From Streptomyces sp. SID8352 (lineage in GTDB: Bacteria; Actinomycetota; Actinomycetes; Streptomycetales; Streptomycetaceae), in the NCBI RefSeq assembly GCF_009862265.1, contig NZ_WWGX01000089.1:62001-126000 (forward strand): a DNA stretch of 64,000 bases, read 5' to 3'. The notes beneath the pieces were generated by a model that was not told the DNA's origin, did not search any database, and was given only the letters and a program-made list of their open reading frames with translations. A program made the position numbers and the translations under genes. Below, piece after piece: positions 19,433-28,766 of the stretch (position 1 is the first letter of the stretch; the number at the start of each line of letters is the position of its first letter).

Positions 19433-20845
19433 ATGGCCCGATTCCGCATGGGGGAGGGCGTTCTGCGCCGCAAACCCATCGAGCACATCGAGGACACGGA
19501 GGCCGGTGCGGGCGCGGGTCTGCAACGGTCCCTCGGGTTGTGGCAGCTCACCGCGATCGGCGTCGGCGGCATCATCGGCGCCGGCATCTTCACCCTGGCC
19601 GGGACGGTCGCCAACGGCACCGCGGGGCCGGCGGTACTCGTCTCCTTCCTCATCGCGGGCCTGGCCAGCGCGGCGGCGGCGCTGTCGTACGCCGAGTTCG
19701 CGGGGCTGATCCCCAAGGCGGGCTCGGCCTACACCTACGGGTACGCGGTGCTCGGCGAGATCACGGGCTGGTTCATCGGCTGGGACCTGCTGCTGGAGTA
19801 CACCGCGATCGTGGCGGTGGTCGCCATCGGCATCTCCGGATACTTCAGCTTCCTGGTCGGGGAGATGGGGGCGGACCTGCCCCGCTGGATGCTGGGCGCC
19901 CCGGGGACCGGGGACGGGCACCGGGTCGACCTGTTCGCGGCCGTGCTGTGCCTGCTCATCGCGTATCTGCTGACGCTCGGCATCAAGAACGCGGCCCGCT
20001 TCGAGATGGTCGTGGTGGTGCTGAAGGTGCTCGTGGTCCTGTTGGTGATCGGGGTCGGCTTCTTCCACATCACCACGTCGAACTACCACCCGTTCTTCCC
20101 CTACGGGGTGGGCGGGGCGTTCACCGGCGCGGCGACGGTGTTCTTCGCGGTCTTCGGCTACGACGCGATGTCGACGGCGGCCGAGGAGTCCAAGGACGCG
20201 CAGCGGCACATGCCGAAGGCCATCATCTACTCGCTGGTCATCTCGATGGTGCTGTACGTGCTGGCCTGCCTGGTGCTGACGGGCATGCAGGACTACAAGG
20301 ACATCGACAAGGAGAGCGGCTTCTCGACGGCGTTCAAGTCGGTGGGGCTGAGCGGGCTGGCGGACGTCATCGCGGTGGGCGCCATCATCGGCATCCTCAC
20401 GGTGATGTTCACCTTCATGCTGGGCGTCACCCGCGTCTGGTTCAGCATGAGCCGGGACGGGCTGCTGCCCAAGTGGTTCGCGAAGACCCATCCGACCCGG
20501 CACGTGCCGACGCGGGTCACCTGGATCGTCGGCGCGGCGTCGGCGGCGATCGCCGGGTTCCTGCCGATCGGCGAGGCCGCCGAGCTGACCAACATCGGGA
20601 TCCTGCTGGCGTTCGTGGTGGTGTGCACGGCGGTGATCGTGCTGCGCTACCGGCAGCCCGACCTGCCGCGCACCTTCCGGACGCCGTTCATGCCGTTCGT
20701 CCCGGCGCTGGGCATCGTCTTCTCCCTCTGGCTGATCACCTTCCTGCAGTGGCAGACCTGGGTGCGGTTCGCGGTCTGGTTCGTGGTGGGCCTCGGGGTC
20801 TACTTCGGCTACTCCTACCGGCGTTCGGAGCTGGCCCGGCGCTGA
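19433..20845 (+). CDS. APC-family amino acid permease
   Basis: A 470-residue transporter with about twelve membrane helices. TM1 carries the APC signature GVGGIIGAGIFTLAGTVA, and TM3 begins with AGLIPKAGSAYTYGYAVLGE followed by the family-typical GWFIGWDLLLEYT. The loop GYDAMSTAAEESKDAQRHMPKAI is characteristic of cationic amino acid transporter (CAT-like) members. It imports amino acids by proton or ion coupling; specificity cannot be read from sequence. I chose the ATG at 19433 because GAGGTGGGG sits just upstream; an in-frame ATG at 19388 adds 15 residues. Confidence 0.92.
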   Translation: MARFRMGEGVLRRKPIEHIEDTEAGAGAGLQRSLGLWQLTAIGVGGIIGAGIFTLAGTVANGTAGPAVLVSFLIAGLASAAAALSYAEFAGLIPKAGSAYTYGYAVLGEITGWFIGWDLLLEYTAIVAVVAIGISGYFSFLVGEMGADLPRWMLGAPGTGDGHRVDLFAAVLCLLIAYLLTLGIKNAARFEMVVVVLKVLVVLLVIGVGFFHITTSNYHPFFPYGVGGAFTGAATVFFAVFGYDAMSTAAEESKDAQRHMPKAIIYSLVISMVLYVLACLVLTGMQDYKDIDKESGFSTAFKSVGLSGLADVIAVGAIIGILTVMFTFMLGVTRVWFSMSRDGLLPKWFAKTHPTRHVPTRVTWIVGAASAAIAGFLPIGEAAELTNIGILLAFVVVCTAVIVLRYRQPDLPRTFRTPFMPFVPALGIVFSLWLITFLQWQTWVRFAVWFVVGLGVYFGYSYRRSELARR

Positions 20846-20927
20846 CCCGGGAACACCCCGGTCAGCCCCGGCGGCGCGTCCGGTGGGCCGGGGCGGACCG
20901 GGGCGCCGGGGTGCGGCGCCGGGCGGG

Positions 20928-22085
20928 TCACTCGCCCATCACCAGGCCGTCGCGCGCCGCGCCGCGGCTGAGCACCACGTCGCGGACGCGGTCCCGCACC
21001 GGGCGCAGTTCGGCGCCCCCGTCCAGCGCCCGGTTGAGGTTGACCACCCGTCCCGCGTCCAGGTCGTAGAGCTGCGGGACGAACTCGGCCCGGGTGACCC
21101 GCCAGCGCTCACCGGGCCGGGCGGGCGGGGCGAAGGTGAAGCGGCCGAGGGTGGACTCGTTGCCGCGCGGATCGCGCCGCCCCCGGTCGTCGACCGTCTC
21201 CCCCGCGATCTGGTCGCCCATCCCGTAGACCACCCAGGTGCCGTTCACCTTCTCGTACGCCTGCGGGACATGGGCGTGGGTGCCGAGGATCAGGTCGATG
21301 TCGGGGCGGTCGCCGCTGCGGGAGGCGGTGAGCCGCCGGGCGAGGTCGAGTTGCCGCTCGTCCGGGGCGTCCTGCCATGCGGTGCCCCAGTGCACGGACA
21401 CCACGACGACGTCCGCGCCCGCCTCCCGCGCGGCCCGCGCGTCGGCCACGATCCGCCCCTCGTCGATCAGGGCGACGGCCCAGGGCCCGTCCGGTGACGG
21501 GTGGCCGCCGGTGTCGTGGGCGTAGGAGAGGTGGGCGACCCGGGCGGAGGTGCCGGCGCGCAGGAGGGTGACGGTGCGGGCCTCGTCCTCGGTGCGCGCC
21601 GTCCCGGCGTGGCGGACACCGGCGCGGTCCAGGGCGTCCAGGGTGCGGCGGATGCCGTCGGCGCCGCCGTCCGGGCCGTGGCTGGAGGCGATGGAGCAGC
21701 CGTCGTAGCCGGTGGCGGCCAGGCCCGCGGCCATCTCGGCCGGGAAGGCTGCGCCGGGACGGCCCGTGCGGGCGCCGGCCTGACCGGAGACGGTCTCCAG
21801 GTGGCACAGGGCGAGGTCCGCGCCCGAGACGACGGGGGCGATCCCGGCCAGCACGGGGCGGAAGTCGTAGCCGGTACCGCCGGAGTCGAAGCGGGCCCGC
21901 TCGATGACCGGGTCGTGCGGCAGGACGTCGCCGGAGGCGACCAGGGTGAAGGTCCCGGTGTCCGCGGGGGCTGGGGCCGAGCGGCCCGGCGGTTCGTGGC
22001 CGCGCGCCTGGCAGGCCGCTCCGGCGGCGAGCAGGGCGGTCAGGCACAACGCCACCTGCCTGCTGCGTGTGATCATCCGGGTCAT
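20928..22085 (-). CDS. CapA-family (PGA_cap) metallophosphatase-like exported protein
   Basis: A 385-residue exported protein of the CapA/PgsA family. An N-terminal hydrophobic segment ends in LTALLAAGAACQARG; the Cys could be lipidated, although the lipobox is not canonical. The calcineurin-like fold shows TFTLVASGDVLPHD, LALCHLETVSG, GYDGCSIASSHGPDGG, VSVHWGT and LILGTHAHVPQAYEK. Members are linked to poly-gamma-glutamate synthesis in Bacillus, but streptomycete copies stand alone and have unknown roles. The ATG (MTRMITRS) has GGGGTGA upstream. Confidence 0.88.
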   Translation of the reverse strand: MTRMITRSRQVALCLTALLAAGAACQARGHEPPGRSAPAPADTGTFTLVASGDVLPHDPVIERARFDSGGTGYDFRPVLAGIAPVVSGADLALCHLETVSGQAGARTGRPGAAFPAEMAAGLAATGYDGCSIASSHGPDGGADGIRRTLDALDRAGVRHAGTARTEDEARTVTLLRAGTSARVAHLSYAHDTGGHPSPDGPWAVALIDEGRIVADARAAREAGADVVVVSVHWGTAWQDAPDERQLDLARRLTASRSGDRPDIDLILGTHAHVPQAYEKVNGTWVVYGMGDQIAGETVDDRGRRDPRGNESTLGRFTFAPPARPGERWRVTRAEFVPQLYDLDAGRVVNLNRALDGGAELRPVRDRVRDVVLSRGAARDGLVMGE

Positions 22086-22670
22086 CCGTTCACCCCGCTG
22101 CGGTCCCGCGCGCGGACCCGTCGGGGATTCGGCCACCGGAGTCCGCTCGCATGCATGTCACATTTGCGTACGAACAGGTAAGAAGGTGGGCGGCGGGGCG
22201 GGCGGCTCCGACACGCCCATTAGCCCGACCGGCGGTCACGGCCCGCGGGCGACCGGCCACGGCGGGCGGAGTGCCGGCAGCCGCACGGCGGTGCGGGGGC
22301 GGGCGGCCGGGGAACGGGGATGCGGGGGCGCGCGGCGGCAGGACGGCCGGTTCGCCCCGCGACGGCGGCGGTCACCGGCGGGCCGGGCGGAACCGGACCG
22401 CCCGCCACCACGGCCTCCCCGACCGGCCCGGCCACCGTCCCGGCCGGCCACCGTCGCGGGACGGCCACCGCTCCCGGACGGCGGCCCGCCCGCGCCGCCC
22501 CGGAGTCCTCCGCTCCGCACCCGGGCCGGCCCGGCCGTCGACCGTTCACCGACCGCCCGCGGACGCCCACCGACCGTTCGTCGTACCGTTCGTCGACGCG
22601 ATCGACCGTCCGCCGCAGACCGCCGCGCGCGCCCTGTCCCCCCGGCGGCCCCCTGGGATGCCATACGCGC
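22086..22670. other. Upstream region of the ECF sigma gene
   Basis: No coding potential that I accept. Two identical 11-bp direct repeats ACCGTTCGTCG (22573-22583 and 22585-22595) lie about 75-100 bases before the sigma factor start, and similar ACCGTTC words recur upstream. They may be regulator sites; I found no clear -35/-10 pair. Confidence 0.45.
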
Positions 22671-23219
22671 ATGACGGCCGGAATCGCTCTACCCGACACG
22701 ACCACCACCGCCGAACATGAGCTCGCCGCGCTCCAACGGGACCACGGCGGACCGCTGTTCGCGCTGCTCCTGCGACTCAGCGACGGCGACCGGCAGCGCG
22801 CCGAGGACCTTGTGCAGGAGACCCTCGTCCGCGCCTGGCAGCACCCGGAGGCACTGCGCACCGACGCCTTCGAATCGGTGCGGCCCTGGCTGCTCACCGT
22901 GGCCCGCAGGCTGGCCATCGACGCGCGCCGGGCGCGGCAGGCACGGCCCGCCGAGGTCGGCGACACCGATCTGGAGAACGCGCCCGCCTGCGCCGACCAC
23001 GCCGACCGGGCCGCAGCCGCGCTCGACGTCCGCGAGGCCGTGAAGACGCTCTCCCCGGAGCACCGCGAGGTCCTGGTGCTGGTGTACTTCCGGGGGGCGA
23101 GCGTCGCGGAGGCCGCGGCGGCACTGGGCATCCCGGCCGGGACGGTGAAGTCCCGCGCGTACTACGCGCTGCGCGCCCTGCGCCGGGTGCTCCCCGGTTA
23201 CGCCGCCGACCTGCGGTGA
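22671..23219 (+). CDS. ECF-type RNA polymerase sigma factor
   Basis: A 182-residue sigma factor with regions 2 and 4 only. Region 2 contains RAEDLVQETLVRAWQHPEAL and RPWLLTVARRLAIDARRARQ. Region 4 contains LSPEHREVLVLVYFRGASVA and IPAGTVKSRAYYALRALRR, the helix-turn-helix that reads the -35 element. The ATG follows directly on the conserved N-terminus. There is no zinc-finger anti-sigma gene downstream, although many ECF factors have one, so control must be elsewhere or at its promoter. The following gene is of unknown function. Confidence 0.92.
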   Translation: MTAGIALPDTTTTAEHELAALQRDHGGPLFALLLRLSDGDRQRAEDLVQETLVRAWQHPEALRTDAFESVRPWLLTVARRLAIDARRARQARPAEVGDTDLENAPACADHADRAAAALDVREAVKTLSPEHREVLVLVYFRGASVAEAAAALGIPAGTVKSRAYYALRALRRVLPGYAADLR

Positions 23220-23355
23220 AACCCACCGGATGGTCAAGTCTCCGCAAAGTGCCTTGCGTGCGCCCCGGTTGAGTAATCGGCTGTCCTCATCCGTGTTCCG
23301 GACGGGGGCGACGCCCCGGGTCGGGCGAGGCGCACGCACCGGAGGGGGCGGAAGG

Positions 23356-23865
23356 ATGCCGCAGACAGGGCACGAGAGCGCGGAGGGCACCGGAGGGGGC
23401 GAACTCACCGTCCCCATGGCCTGGTTGTACGCCGAGTACATCGCGGACGAGTTGCTGCGCACCGGCGATCTGATGCCTCCCACGTCCTTCGAGTTCCGCG
23501 CCGGGCGGGACGCGCTGGCGCTGACTGTGTTCCTGTCCGACACCGGGGGCGAGCTGTGCGGCATCCGGGTCGTCACCCGGCTGGAGACCTGGCTGTCGCT
23601 GACCGCCCACGACCAGCCGTGGCACGAGTGGGTCCGCGAGCGGCTGGCCGGGGCGGCGGCCGACGCCGACGGCGGCACCTCGCCCGACCTGGAGCTGGCC
23701 CGGGCGGCCTGGCGCTGGCTGCGCGAGACGGAGCTGCTCGCCCCCGACCTCAACGCGGTGCCCGGCGGCACGGCGGGCGGCGGTGAGGAGGAGGGCCCCA
23801 AGGTGTGGACACCGGCCTGGCGCCTGGGCCTGCCCCTGGGCCACCTCGCCATCCACCTCTTCTGA
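23356..23865 (+). CDS. Conserved-looking hypothetical protein
   Basis: A 169-residue acidic soluble protein that I do not recognise. It begins after GGAGGGGGCGGAAGG, a strong ribosome site. Visible features are an amphipathic start (VPMAWLYAEYIADELLR), a beta-rich middle (FEFRAGRDALALTVFLSD, CGIRVVTRLETWLSL) and a C-terminal helical part (LELARAAWRWLRETELLAPDL). No signal peptide or membrane helix is present. It lies 136 bases downstream of the ECF sigma gene, in the position where an anti-sigma factor might be expected, but it has no zinc-binding HX3CX2C motif. Confidence 0.7.
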   Translation: MPQTGHESAEGTGGGELTVPMAWLYAEYIADELLRTGDLMPPTSFEFRAGRDALALTVFLSDTGGELCGIRVVTRLETWLSLTAHDQPWHEWVRERLAGAAADADGGTSPDLELARAAWRWLRETELLAPDLNAVPGGTAGGGEEEGPKVWTPAWRLGLPLGHLAIHLF

Positions 23866-23871
23866 GGCCCG

Positions 23872-24735
23872 CTACTTCAGCAGCCGGGACATCCGACGGT
23901 CCGCCAGGGGCCTGCCGCCGGTCTGGCAGGTCGGGCAGTACTGGAGCGAGGAGTCGCTGAAGGAGACCTCGCGGATGGTGTCGCCGCAGACCGGGCAGGG
24001 CTCGCCGGTCCGGCCGTGGACCCGCAGGCCGCTCTTCTTCTCGGCCTTCAGCCGCCCCGCCGCCAGGCCCCGGGACCGCTCCACGGCCCCGGTCAGCGTG
24101 GTGCGCAGCGCCTCGTACAGCCGTGCCGTCTCCTCCGGGGTGAGAGAGGCGGCCGGCTTGAAGGGCGACATCCGCGCGGCGTGCAGGATCTCGTCGCTGT
24201 AGGCGTTGCCCACGCCCGCGAGGAGGCCCTGGTCCCGCAGCACGCCCTTGAGCCGCCGCCGTTCGCCCGCGAGCAGGGCGGCGAGGCGGGCCTCGTCGAA
24301 GTCGTCGGCGAGCGGGTCCGGGCCGAGCCGGGCGACGCCGGGCACCAGCCCGGGGTCGGTGACGACGTAGACCGCGAGCCGCTTCTGCGTACCGGCCTCC
24401 GTCAGGTCGAATCCGGCGCCGGTGTCCAGGGCGACGCGCAGGGCGAGCGGCCCCCTGCCCGGGCGCGGCGGACCGGCGGGGAGCGTGTCCTGCCAGCGCA
24501 GCCAGCCCGCGCGGGCGAGGTGGGTCACCAGGTACGGGCCGCCGTCGGTCCCGATGGAGAGGAACTTGCCGTAGCGGCGGACGCCGGTCACCCGGCGGCC
24601 CTCCAGGGCGGTGAGCGGGGGATCGTACGTCTTGAGGACGCTGATCGCCACGGGCAGGACCCGGACGATCTCGCGGCCGTCGAGGTGTTCGGTCAGGAAG
24701 TCCCTGAGCGCCTCGACCTCGGGCAGTTCGGGCAT
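23872..24735 (-). CDS. Fpg/Nei-family DNA glycosylase
   Basis: A 287-residue base-excision repair enzyme. The N-terminus MPELPEVEAL supplies the catalytic Pro2 (after Met removal) and Glu3. The conserved GRRVTGVRRYGKFLSI holds the catalytic lysine. The helix-two-turn-helix is LAGVGNAYSDEILHAARMSPF. The C-terminal zinc finger has CPVC and CPTC, with the family phrase SDSSLQYCPTCQTGG. It removes oxidised bases and cleaves the abasic site. It is downstream of the SpoIIE-type gene on the same strand with 34 bases between. It is complete; Fpg versus Nei substrate range cannot be settled from sequence. Confidence 0.94.
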   Translation of the reverse strand: MPELPEVEALRDFLTEHLDGREIVRVLPVAISVLKTYDPPLTALEGRRVTGVRRYGKFLSIGTDGGPYLVTHLARAGWLRWQDTLPAGPPRPGRGPLALRVALDTGAGFDLTEAGTQKRLAVYVVTDPGLVPGVARLGPDPLADDFDEARLAALLAGERRRLKGVLRDQGLLAGVGNAYSDEILHAARMSPFKPAASLTPEETARLYEALRTTLTGAVERSRGLAAGRLKAEKKSGLRVHGRTGEPCPVCGDTIREVSFSDSSLQYCPTCQTGGRPLADRRMSRLLK

Positions 24736-24769
24736 GCGTCCAGGGTGCCACCGCCGCGGCCGGACGGCC

Positions 24770-26938
24770 TCAGGACTCCCGGCCGGGCGGCTCCGGGGCC
24801 GCGGGCCGGACGGCGCGGGCGGGCTCCTCGGCGGGGGCCGCGGCCGGGCCGGGCAGGGCGAACTCGGCCCAGACGCACTTGCCGCCGCCGCGCGCCTCCA
24901 CCCCCCAGCCGTCGGCCAGGGTCTCGACCAGGAGCAGGCCCCGCCCCGTCATCCCGTTCTCCCCCGCCTCCCGGCGGCGCGGCAGGGCGCTGGAGGAGTC
25001 CTCGACCTCGACCCGCAGCCTGCGGCCGGTGTCCGACAGGAGCCGCAGGGTGACGACGGCGAAGCCCTCGGTGTGCAGCAGGACGTTGGTGATCAGTTCG
25101 TCCGCGACGAGGGCGATGTCGTCGGCGTGCCGCCCGAGGCCCCACACGCGGGCGGCCGTCCGGATCGTGCGCCGTGCCCCGCCGAGGGCCGCCGGGTCGC
25201 CGGGGGCCACGTGCCGCCGCAGCCGGCGGCCGGCCCCCTGGCTCTCCCGCTCCCGGCGGCGCAGCAGGAGCAGGGCCGCGTCGTCGTCACCCCGCCGCCG
25301 CCCGGCGAGTTCGATCAGGCGGTCGGCCAGCGCCCGCACCTCCTCGGGGCCGGAGGCGACCAGGGCGGCCAGCGCCCGCACCCCGTCGTCGAGGTCGGCG
25401 CCGGGCCGTTCGACGAGACCGTCGGTGCACAGGACCAGGGTGTCGCCGGGGTCCAGCTCGATGGTGCCGACGGGATAGGAGAGCTGCCCGAACTCGGCGG
25501 ACAGGCCGAGCGGCAGTCCGCCCGGGACGGGGGCCCGGCGGCAGGCGCCCCCGCCGTGCCGCAGCAGGGGGTCGATGTGTCCGGCGCGCACCGCCTGGAT
25601 CACGCCGGTGGCCAGGTCGGCCTCGGCGTACAGGCAGGTCGCGAAGCGGTCGGTGTCGAGTTCGTGGAGGAAGACGGAGGCCCGCGCCATGACGGTGGCG
25701 GGCGGGTGGCCCTCCGCAGCGTAGGCGCGCAGCACGATGCGGAGCTGGCCCATGACGGCGGCGGCGTGGGTGTCGTGGCCCTGGACGTCCCCGATGACGG
25801 CGCCGACCCTGCCGCCGGGCAGCGGGATGAGGTCGTACCAGTCGCCGCCGATGTCGCGGCCGAGGGTCCCGGCGGCGCTGGCGGCGCGGTAGCGGACGGC
25901 AATGTCGCAGCCGGGCACGCTGGGGATGGTGCGCGGCAGCATGGCCTGCTGGAGCCCCTCGGCGAGGTCCGTCCGCTGCTCGTAGAGCATGGCCCGCTGG
26001 AGGCTCTGGGCGATGCTGCTGCCGACCGCGACGAGGACGTCGCGGTCCTCGGGGGTGAAACCGGAGCGGTCGCTGTAGAGGAGGCCGACCGCGCCGATGG
26101 GGCGGGCCTGGGCGATGAGGGGGAGGTAGGCGGCGGCGGTGATCCGCAGGCCGGTGAGGTGCGGCCAGAGGGCGGGGTAGCGCTCCGCGAACTCGCGCGG
26201 CGACTCGATGAATCGGGGGCTGAGGGTGCGCACCGCCTCGCTCATCGGGTACGCCTCGTCGATCCGGGTGACCCGGGCGCCCTCGTCCGCGTAGCCGTCG
26301 TCCGGGCCCTCGGCCACCAGCACGATCCGGTCGCCCTCCACCAGACCCATGACGACGCCGGTGGCGCCCAGGTGGGGAAGTCCGGCGGTGTCCTTGAGGG
26401 CGTCGATGACGTCGTCGACGGTACGGGCGTGGGCGAGGGCGGCCGTGGCGGACTGCACGACACCGGTCCGCCGCCGGCGGGCCTCGTCCAGGGCCGCCCG
26501 GTCCCGGCGGGCGTCGCTCTCCTCCAGTTCCGGGGTGGCGTCGCGCAGGATGCCGATGACCCGGTGGGGGCGGCCGGTGCCGTCCCGCCGGATGCGGCCC
26601 TGTGTGTGGGCCCAGCGCAGGGTGCCGTCGCGCAGCCGGACGCGGAAGTAGGCGCCGTAGTGCTCGCTGCCGTTCCTCATGGCCTGCGCGACCAGGGTGT
26701 CCAGCCGCAGGCTCTCGGCCCGGGGGACGCGTCCGGCCAGCGCCCCGGGGCGGCCGTCGAACTCCTCGGGGAGCAGGTCGAGCACCTCGTGCGCCCGCGC
26801 GTCCAGGTGGATCAGGCCCGTGTCCAGGTCCCAGTCGAAGCTGCCCATGCGGTTGAGCGCCAGGACGGGCGAGGGGCGGGCGGGCCAGTCGGGCCACTCG
26901 TCCGGGCGGGACGACTCGCTCGTTCCCGGATCGGCCAT
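24770..26938 (-). CDS. PAS-GAF-SpoIIE phosphatase with C-terminal HATPase (anti-sigma kinase-like) domain
   Basis: A 722-residue cytosolic signalling protein. Domains in order: PAS (about 20-140, LALNRMGSFDWDLDTG), GAF (about 170-330, ending in FTPEDRDVLVAVGSSIAQSL), and a SpoIIE-type PP2C phosphatase (about 345-565) with DIGGDWYDLIPLPGGRVGAV, GDVQGHD and DTLVLCTDGLVE as metal-binding motifs. A HATPase_c domain of the RsbW/SpoIIAB type (about 590-705) has ELITNVLLHT and GMTGRGLLLVE. Such proteins control sigma factors through phosphorylation of anti-anti-sigma factors, and streptomycetes have dozens. Its partner cannot be read from this window. The ATG chosen gives MADPGTS. Confidence 0.92.
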   Translation of the reverse strand: MADPGTSESSRPDEWPDWPARPSPVLALNRMGSFDWDLDTGLIHLDARAHEVLDLLPEEFDGRPGALAGRVPRAESLRLDTLVAQAMRNGSEHYGAYFRVRLRDGTLRWAHTQGRIRRDGTGRPHRVIGILRDATPELEESDARRDRAALDEARRRRTGVVQSATAALAHARTVDDVIDALKDTAGLPHLGATGVVMGLVEGDRIVLVAEGPDDGYADEGARVTRIDEAYPMSEAVRTLSPRFIESPREFAERYPALWPHLTGLRITAAAYLPLIAQARPIGAVGLLYSDRSGFTPEDRDVLVAVGSSIAQSLQRAMLYEQRTDLAEGLQQAMLPRTIPSVPGCDIAVRYRAASAAGTLGRDIGGDWYDLIPLPGGRVGAVIGDVQGHDTHAAAVMGQLRIVLRAYAAEGHPPATVMARASVFLHELDTDRFATCLYAEADLATGVIQAVRAGHIDPLLRHGGGACRRAPVPGGLPLGLSAEFGQLSYPVGTIELDPGDTLVLCTDGLVERPGADLDDGVRALAALVASGPEEVRALADRLIELAGRRRGDDDAALLLLRRRERESQGAGRRLRRHVAPGDPAALGGARRTIRTAARVWGLGRHADDIALVADELITNVLLHTEGFAVVTLRLLSDTGRRLRVEVEDSSSALPRRREAGENGMTGRGLLLVETLADGWGVEARGGGKCVWAEFALPGPAAAPAEEPARAVRPAAPEPPGRES

Positions 26939-27069
26939 GGGGCCCACATTGCCAGGATTCGCCCGATACTTCGACTCAGGCCCGCCTGCCCGGGGCACGG
27001 CTGCGAGGACGCCGTCCCGCCGGGTACCCGGAGCCCCGGCGGACGGCGCGGCACGGGAGGTGCGCGGCG

Positions 27070-28488
27070 GTGCAGTGGTTCACCACACCCGACCAGTGGC
27101 TGGGCCGGCTGGTGTTCCAGCGGGCCCTGGCCGTGGTGTACCTGGTGGCGTTCCTGTCGGCGCTGCGGCAGTTCCGGGCGCTGATCGGGGAGCGCGGGCT
27201 GCTGCCGGTGCCGCGCTTCGTGGCCCGGGTGCCGGCGCGGCGGGCGCCGAGCCTGTTCCGGTGGCGGTACTCGGACCGGTTCTTCGCGCGCTGCTGCTGG
27301 GCGGGCTGCGCGGTCTCGGCTGCGCTGGCGGCGGGCGCGGACGGGGCGCTGCCGCTGTGGGGGGCGATGGCGCTGTGGCTGGTGCCGTGGCTGCTGTACC
27401 TGTCGGTGGTGAACGTGGGGCAGACCTGGTACGCGTTCGGCTGGGAGTCGCTGCTGCTGGAGACCGGGTTCCTCGCGGTGTTCCTGGGCAACGACGAGGT
27501 GGCGCCACCAGTGGTGGTGCTGTTCCTGCTGCGGTGGCTGCTGTTCCGGGTGGAGTTCGGGGCGGGACTGATCAAGATGCGCGGCGATCCGTGCTGGCGG
27601 AACCTGACCTGTCTGGACCACCATCACGAGACGCAGCCGATGCCGGGCCCGCTGAGCTGGTTCTTCCACCGGCTGCCCCGGCCGCTGCACCGGGTGGAGG
27701 TGGCCGCCAACCATGTCACCCAGCTCGTGGTGCCGTTCTTCCTGTTCGCCCCGCAGCCGGTGGCGACGGCCGCCGCGGCCGTCATGATCGCCACCCAGCT
27801 CTGGCTGGTGCTGTCGGGGAACTTCGCCTGGCTGAACTGGCTGACCATCGTGCTCGCCCTGTCGGTGGTGCGGTTCCCGGGCACTCCCCCGCCCCTGCCG
27901 CAGGCTCCGCCCTGGTACGCGGCGGTGGTCCTGGGGGTGGCTGCGGGGCTGCTGTTCCTGAGCCGGGGGCCGGTGCGGAACATGCTCTCCCGGCGCCAGG
28001 TGATGAACCGCTCCTTCGACCCGTTCCACCTGGTCAACACCTACGGCGCCTTCGGCAGCGTCAGCCGTGTCCGGCACGAGGTGGTGATCGAGGGGACGGC
28101 CGACGCGGTGCCCCGCCCGGACGGGGACTGGCGGGAGTACGAGTTCCGGGGCAAGCCCGGCGACCCCCGGCGCTGGCCGCGCCAGTACGCGCCGTGGCAC
28201 CTGCGGCTGGACTGGCTGATGTGGTTCGCCGCGCTGTCCCCCGCGTACGCCGCGCCGTGGTTCTCCACGCTGGTGGAGCGGCTGCTGGAGAACGACCCGG
28301 CCACGCTGCGGCTGCTGCGCCGCTCGCCGTTCCCGCCGGACGCGCCGCCCCGCTTCGTGCGCGCCCGGCTGTTCCGGTACCGCTACACGACCTGGCGCGA
28401 GCTGCGCGCGACGGGGGCGTGCTGGGAGCGGACGTACGTGCGGGAGTACCTGCCGCCGACCCGGCTGGGGGACGCGGACCGGGGGTGA
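27070..28488 (+). CDS. Lipase maturation factor (LMF) family membrane protein
   Basis: A 472-residue polytopic membrane protein of the LMF1/LMF2 family, which was named from an animal ER lipase chaperone. Family phrases visible: VGQTWYAFGWESLLLETGFL, LLRWLLFRVEFGAGLIKMRGD, DPCWRNLTCLDHHHETQPMP, then FDPFHLVNTYGAFGSV and RWPRQYAPWHLRLDWLMWFA. The bacterial function is unknown; help with folding or export of secreted enzymes is only an analogy. The GTG start is backed by GGGAGG eight to ten bases upstream. It diverges from the SpoIIE-type gene. Confidence 0.9.
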   Translation: MQWFTTPDQWLGRLVFQRALAVVYLVAFLSALRQFRALIGERGLLPVPRFVARVPARRAPSLFRWRYSDRFFARCCWAGCAVSAALAAGADGALPLWGAMALWLVPWLLYLSVVNVGQTWYAFGWESLLLETGFLAVFLGNDEVAPPVVVLFLLRWLLFRVEFGAGLIKMRGDPCWRNLTCLDHHHETQPMPGPLSWFFHRLPRPLHRVEVAANHVTQLVVPFFLFAPQPVATAAAAVMIATQLWLVLSGNFAWLNWLTIVLALSVVRFPGTPPPLPQAPPWYAAVVLGVAAGLLFLSRGPVRNMLSRRQVMNRSFDPFHLVNTYGAFGSVSRVRHEVVIEGTADAVPRPDGDWREYEFRGKPGDPRRWPRQYAPWHLRLDWLMWFAALSPAYAAPWFSTLVERLLENDPATLRLLRRSPFPPDAPPRFVRARLFRYRYTTWRELRATGACWERTYVREYLPPTRLGDADRG

Positions 28489-28766
28489 GACGGCCCGCGG
28501 ACGTCACCGCGCCCCGAGGGGCATCCCTCGGGACGCAACCGTGGGCCTCCCGGGGGCACCCCGGTGAACCTCCCGGGCTCTCCCGGGACCGCCCTGCCAC
28601 CTTCCCGCGGCCGGGCGGGCGGTACGGTACGGGGCCGTGGTCCCGGCGGGGAGGTGTCCGGGCGGGCGGGCCCTCCGGGCACGGGTGTCCGGCGGGCGGG
28701 CCGTCCGCGCGGCTCCGCCGTCCGGGGCGCGGGCGACCCGCCCCACCGCACCCCGAGGAGCCCTCC

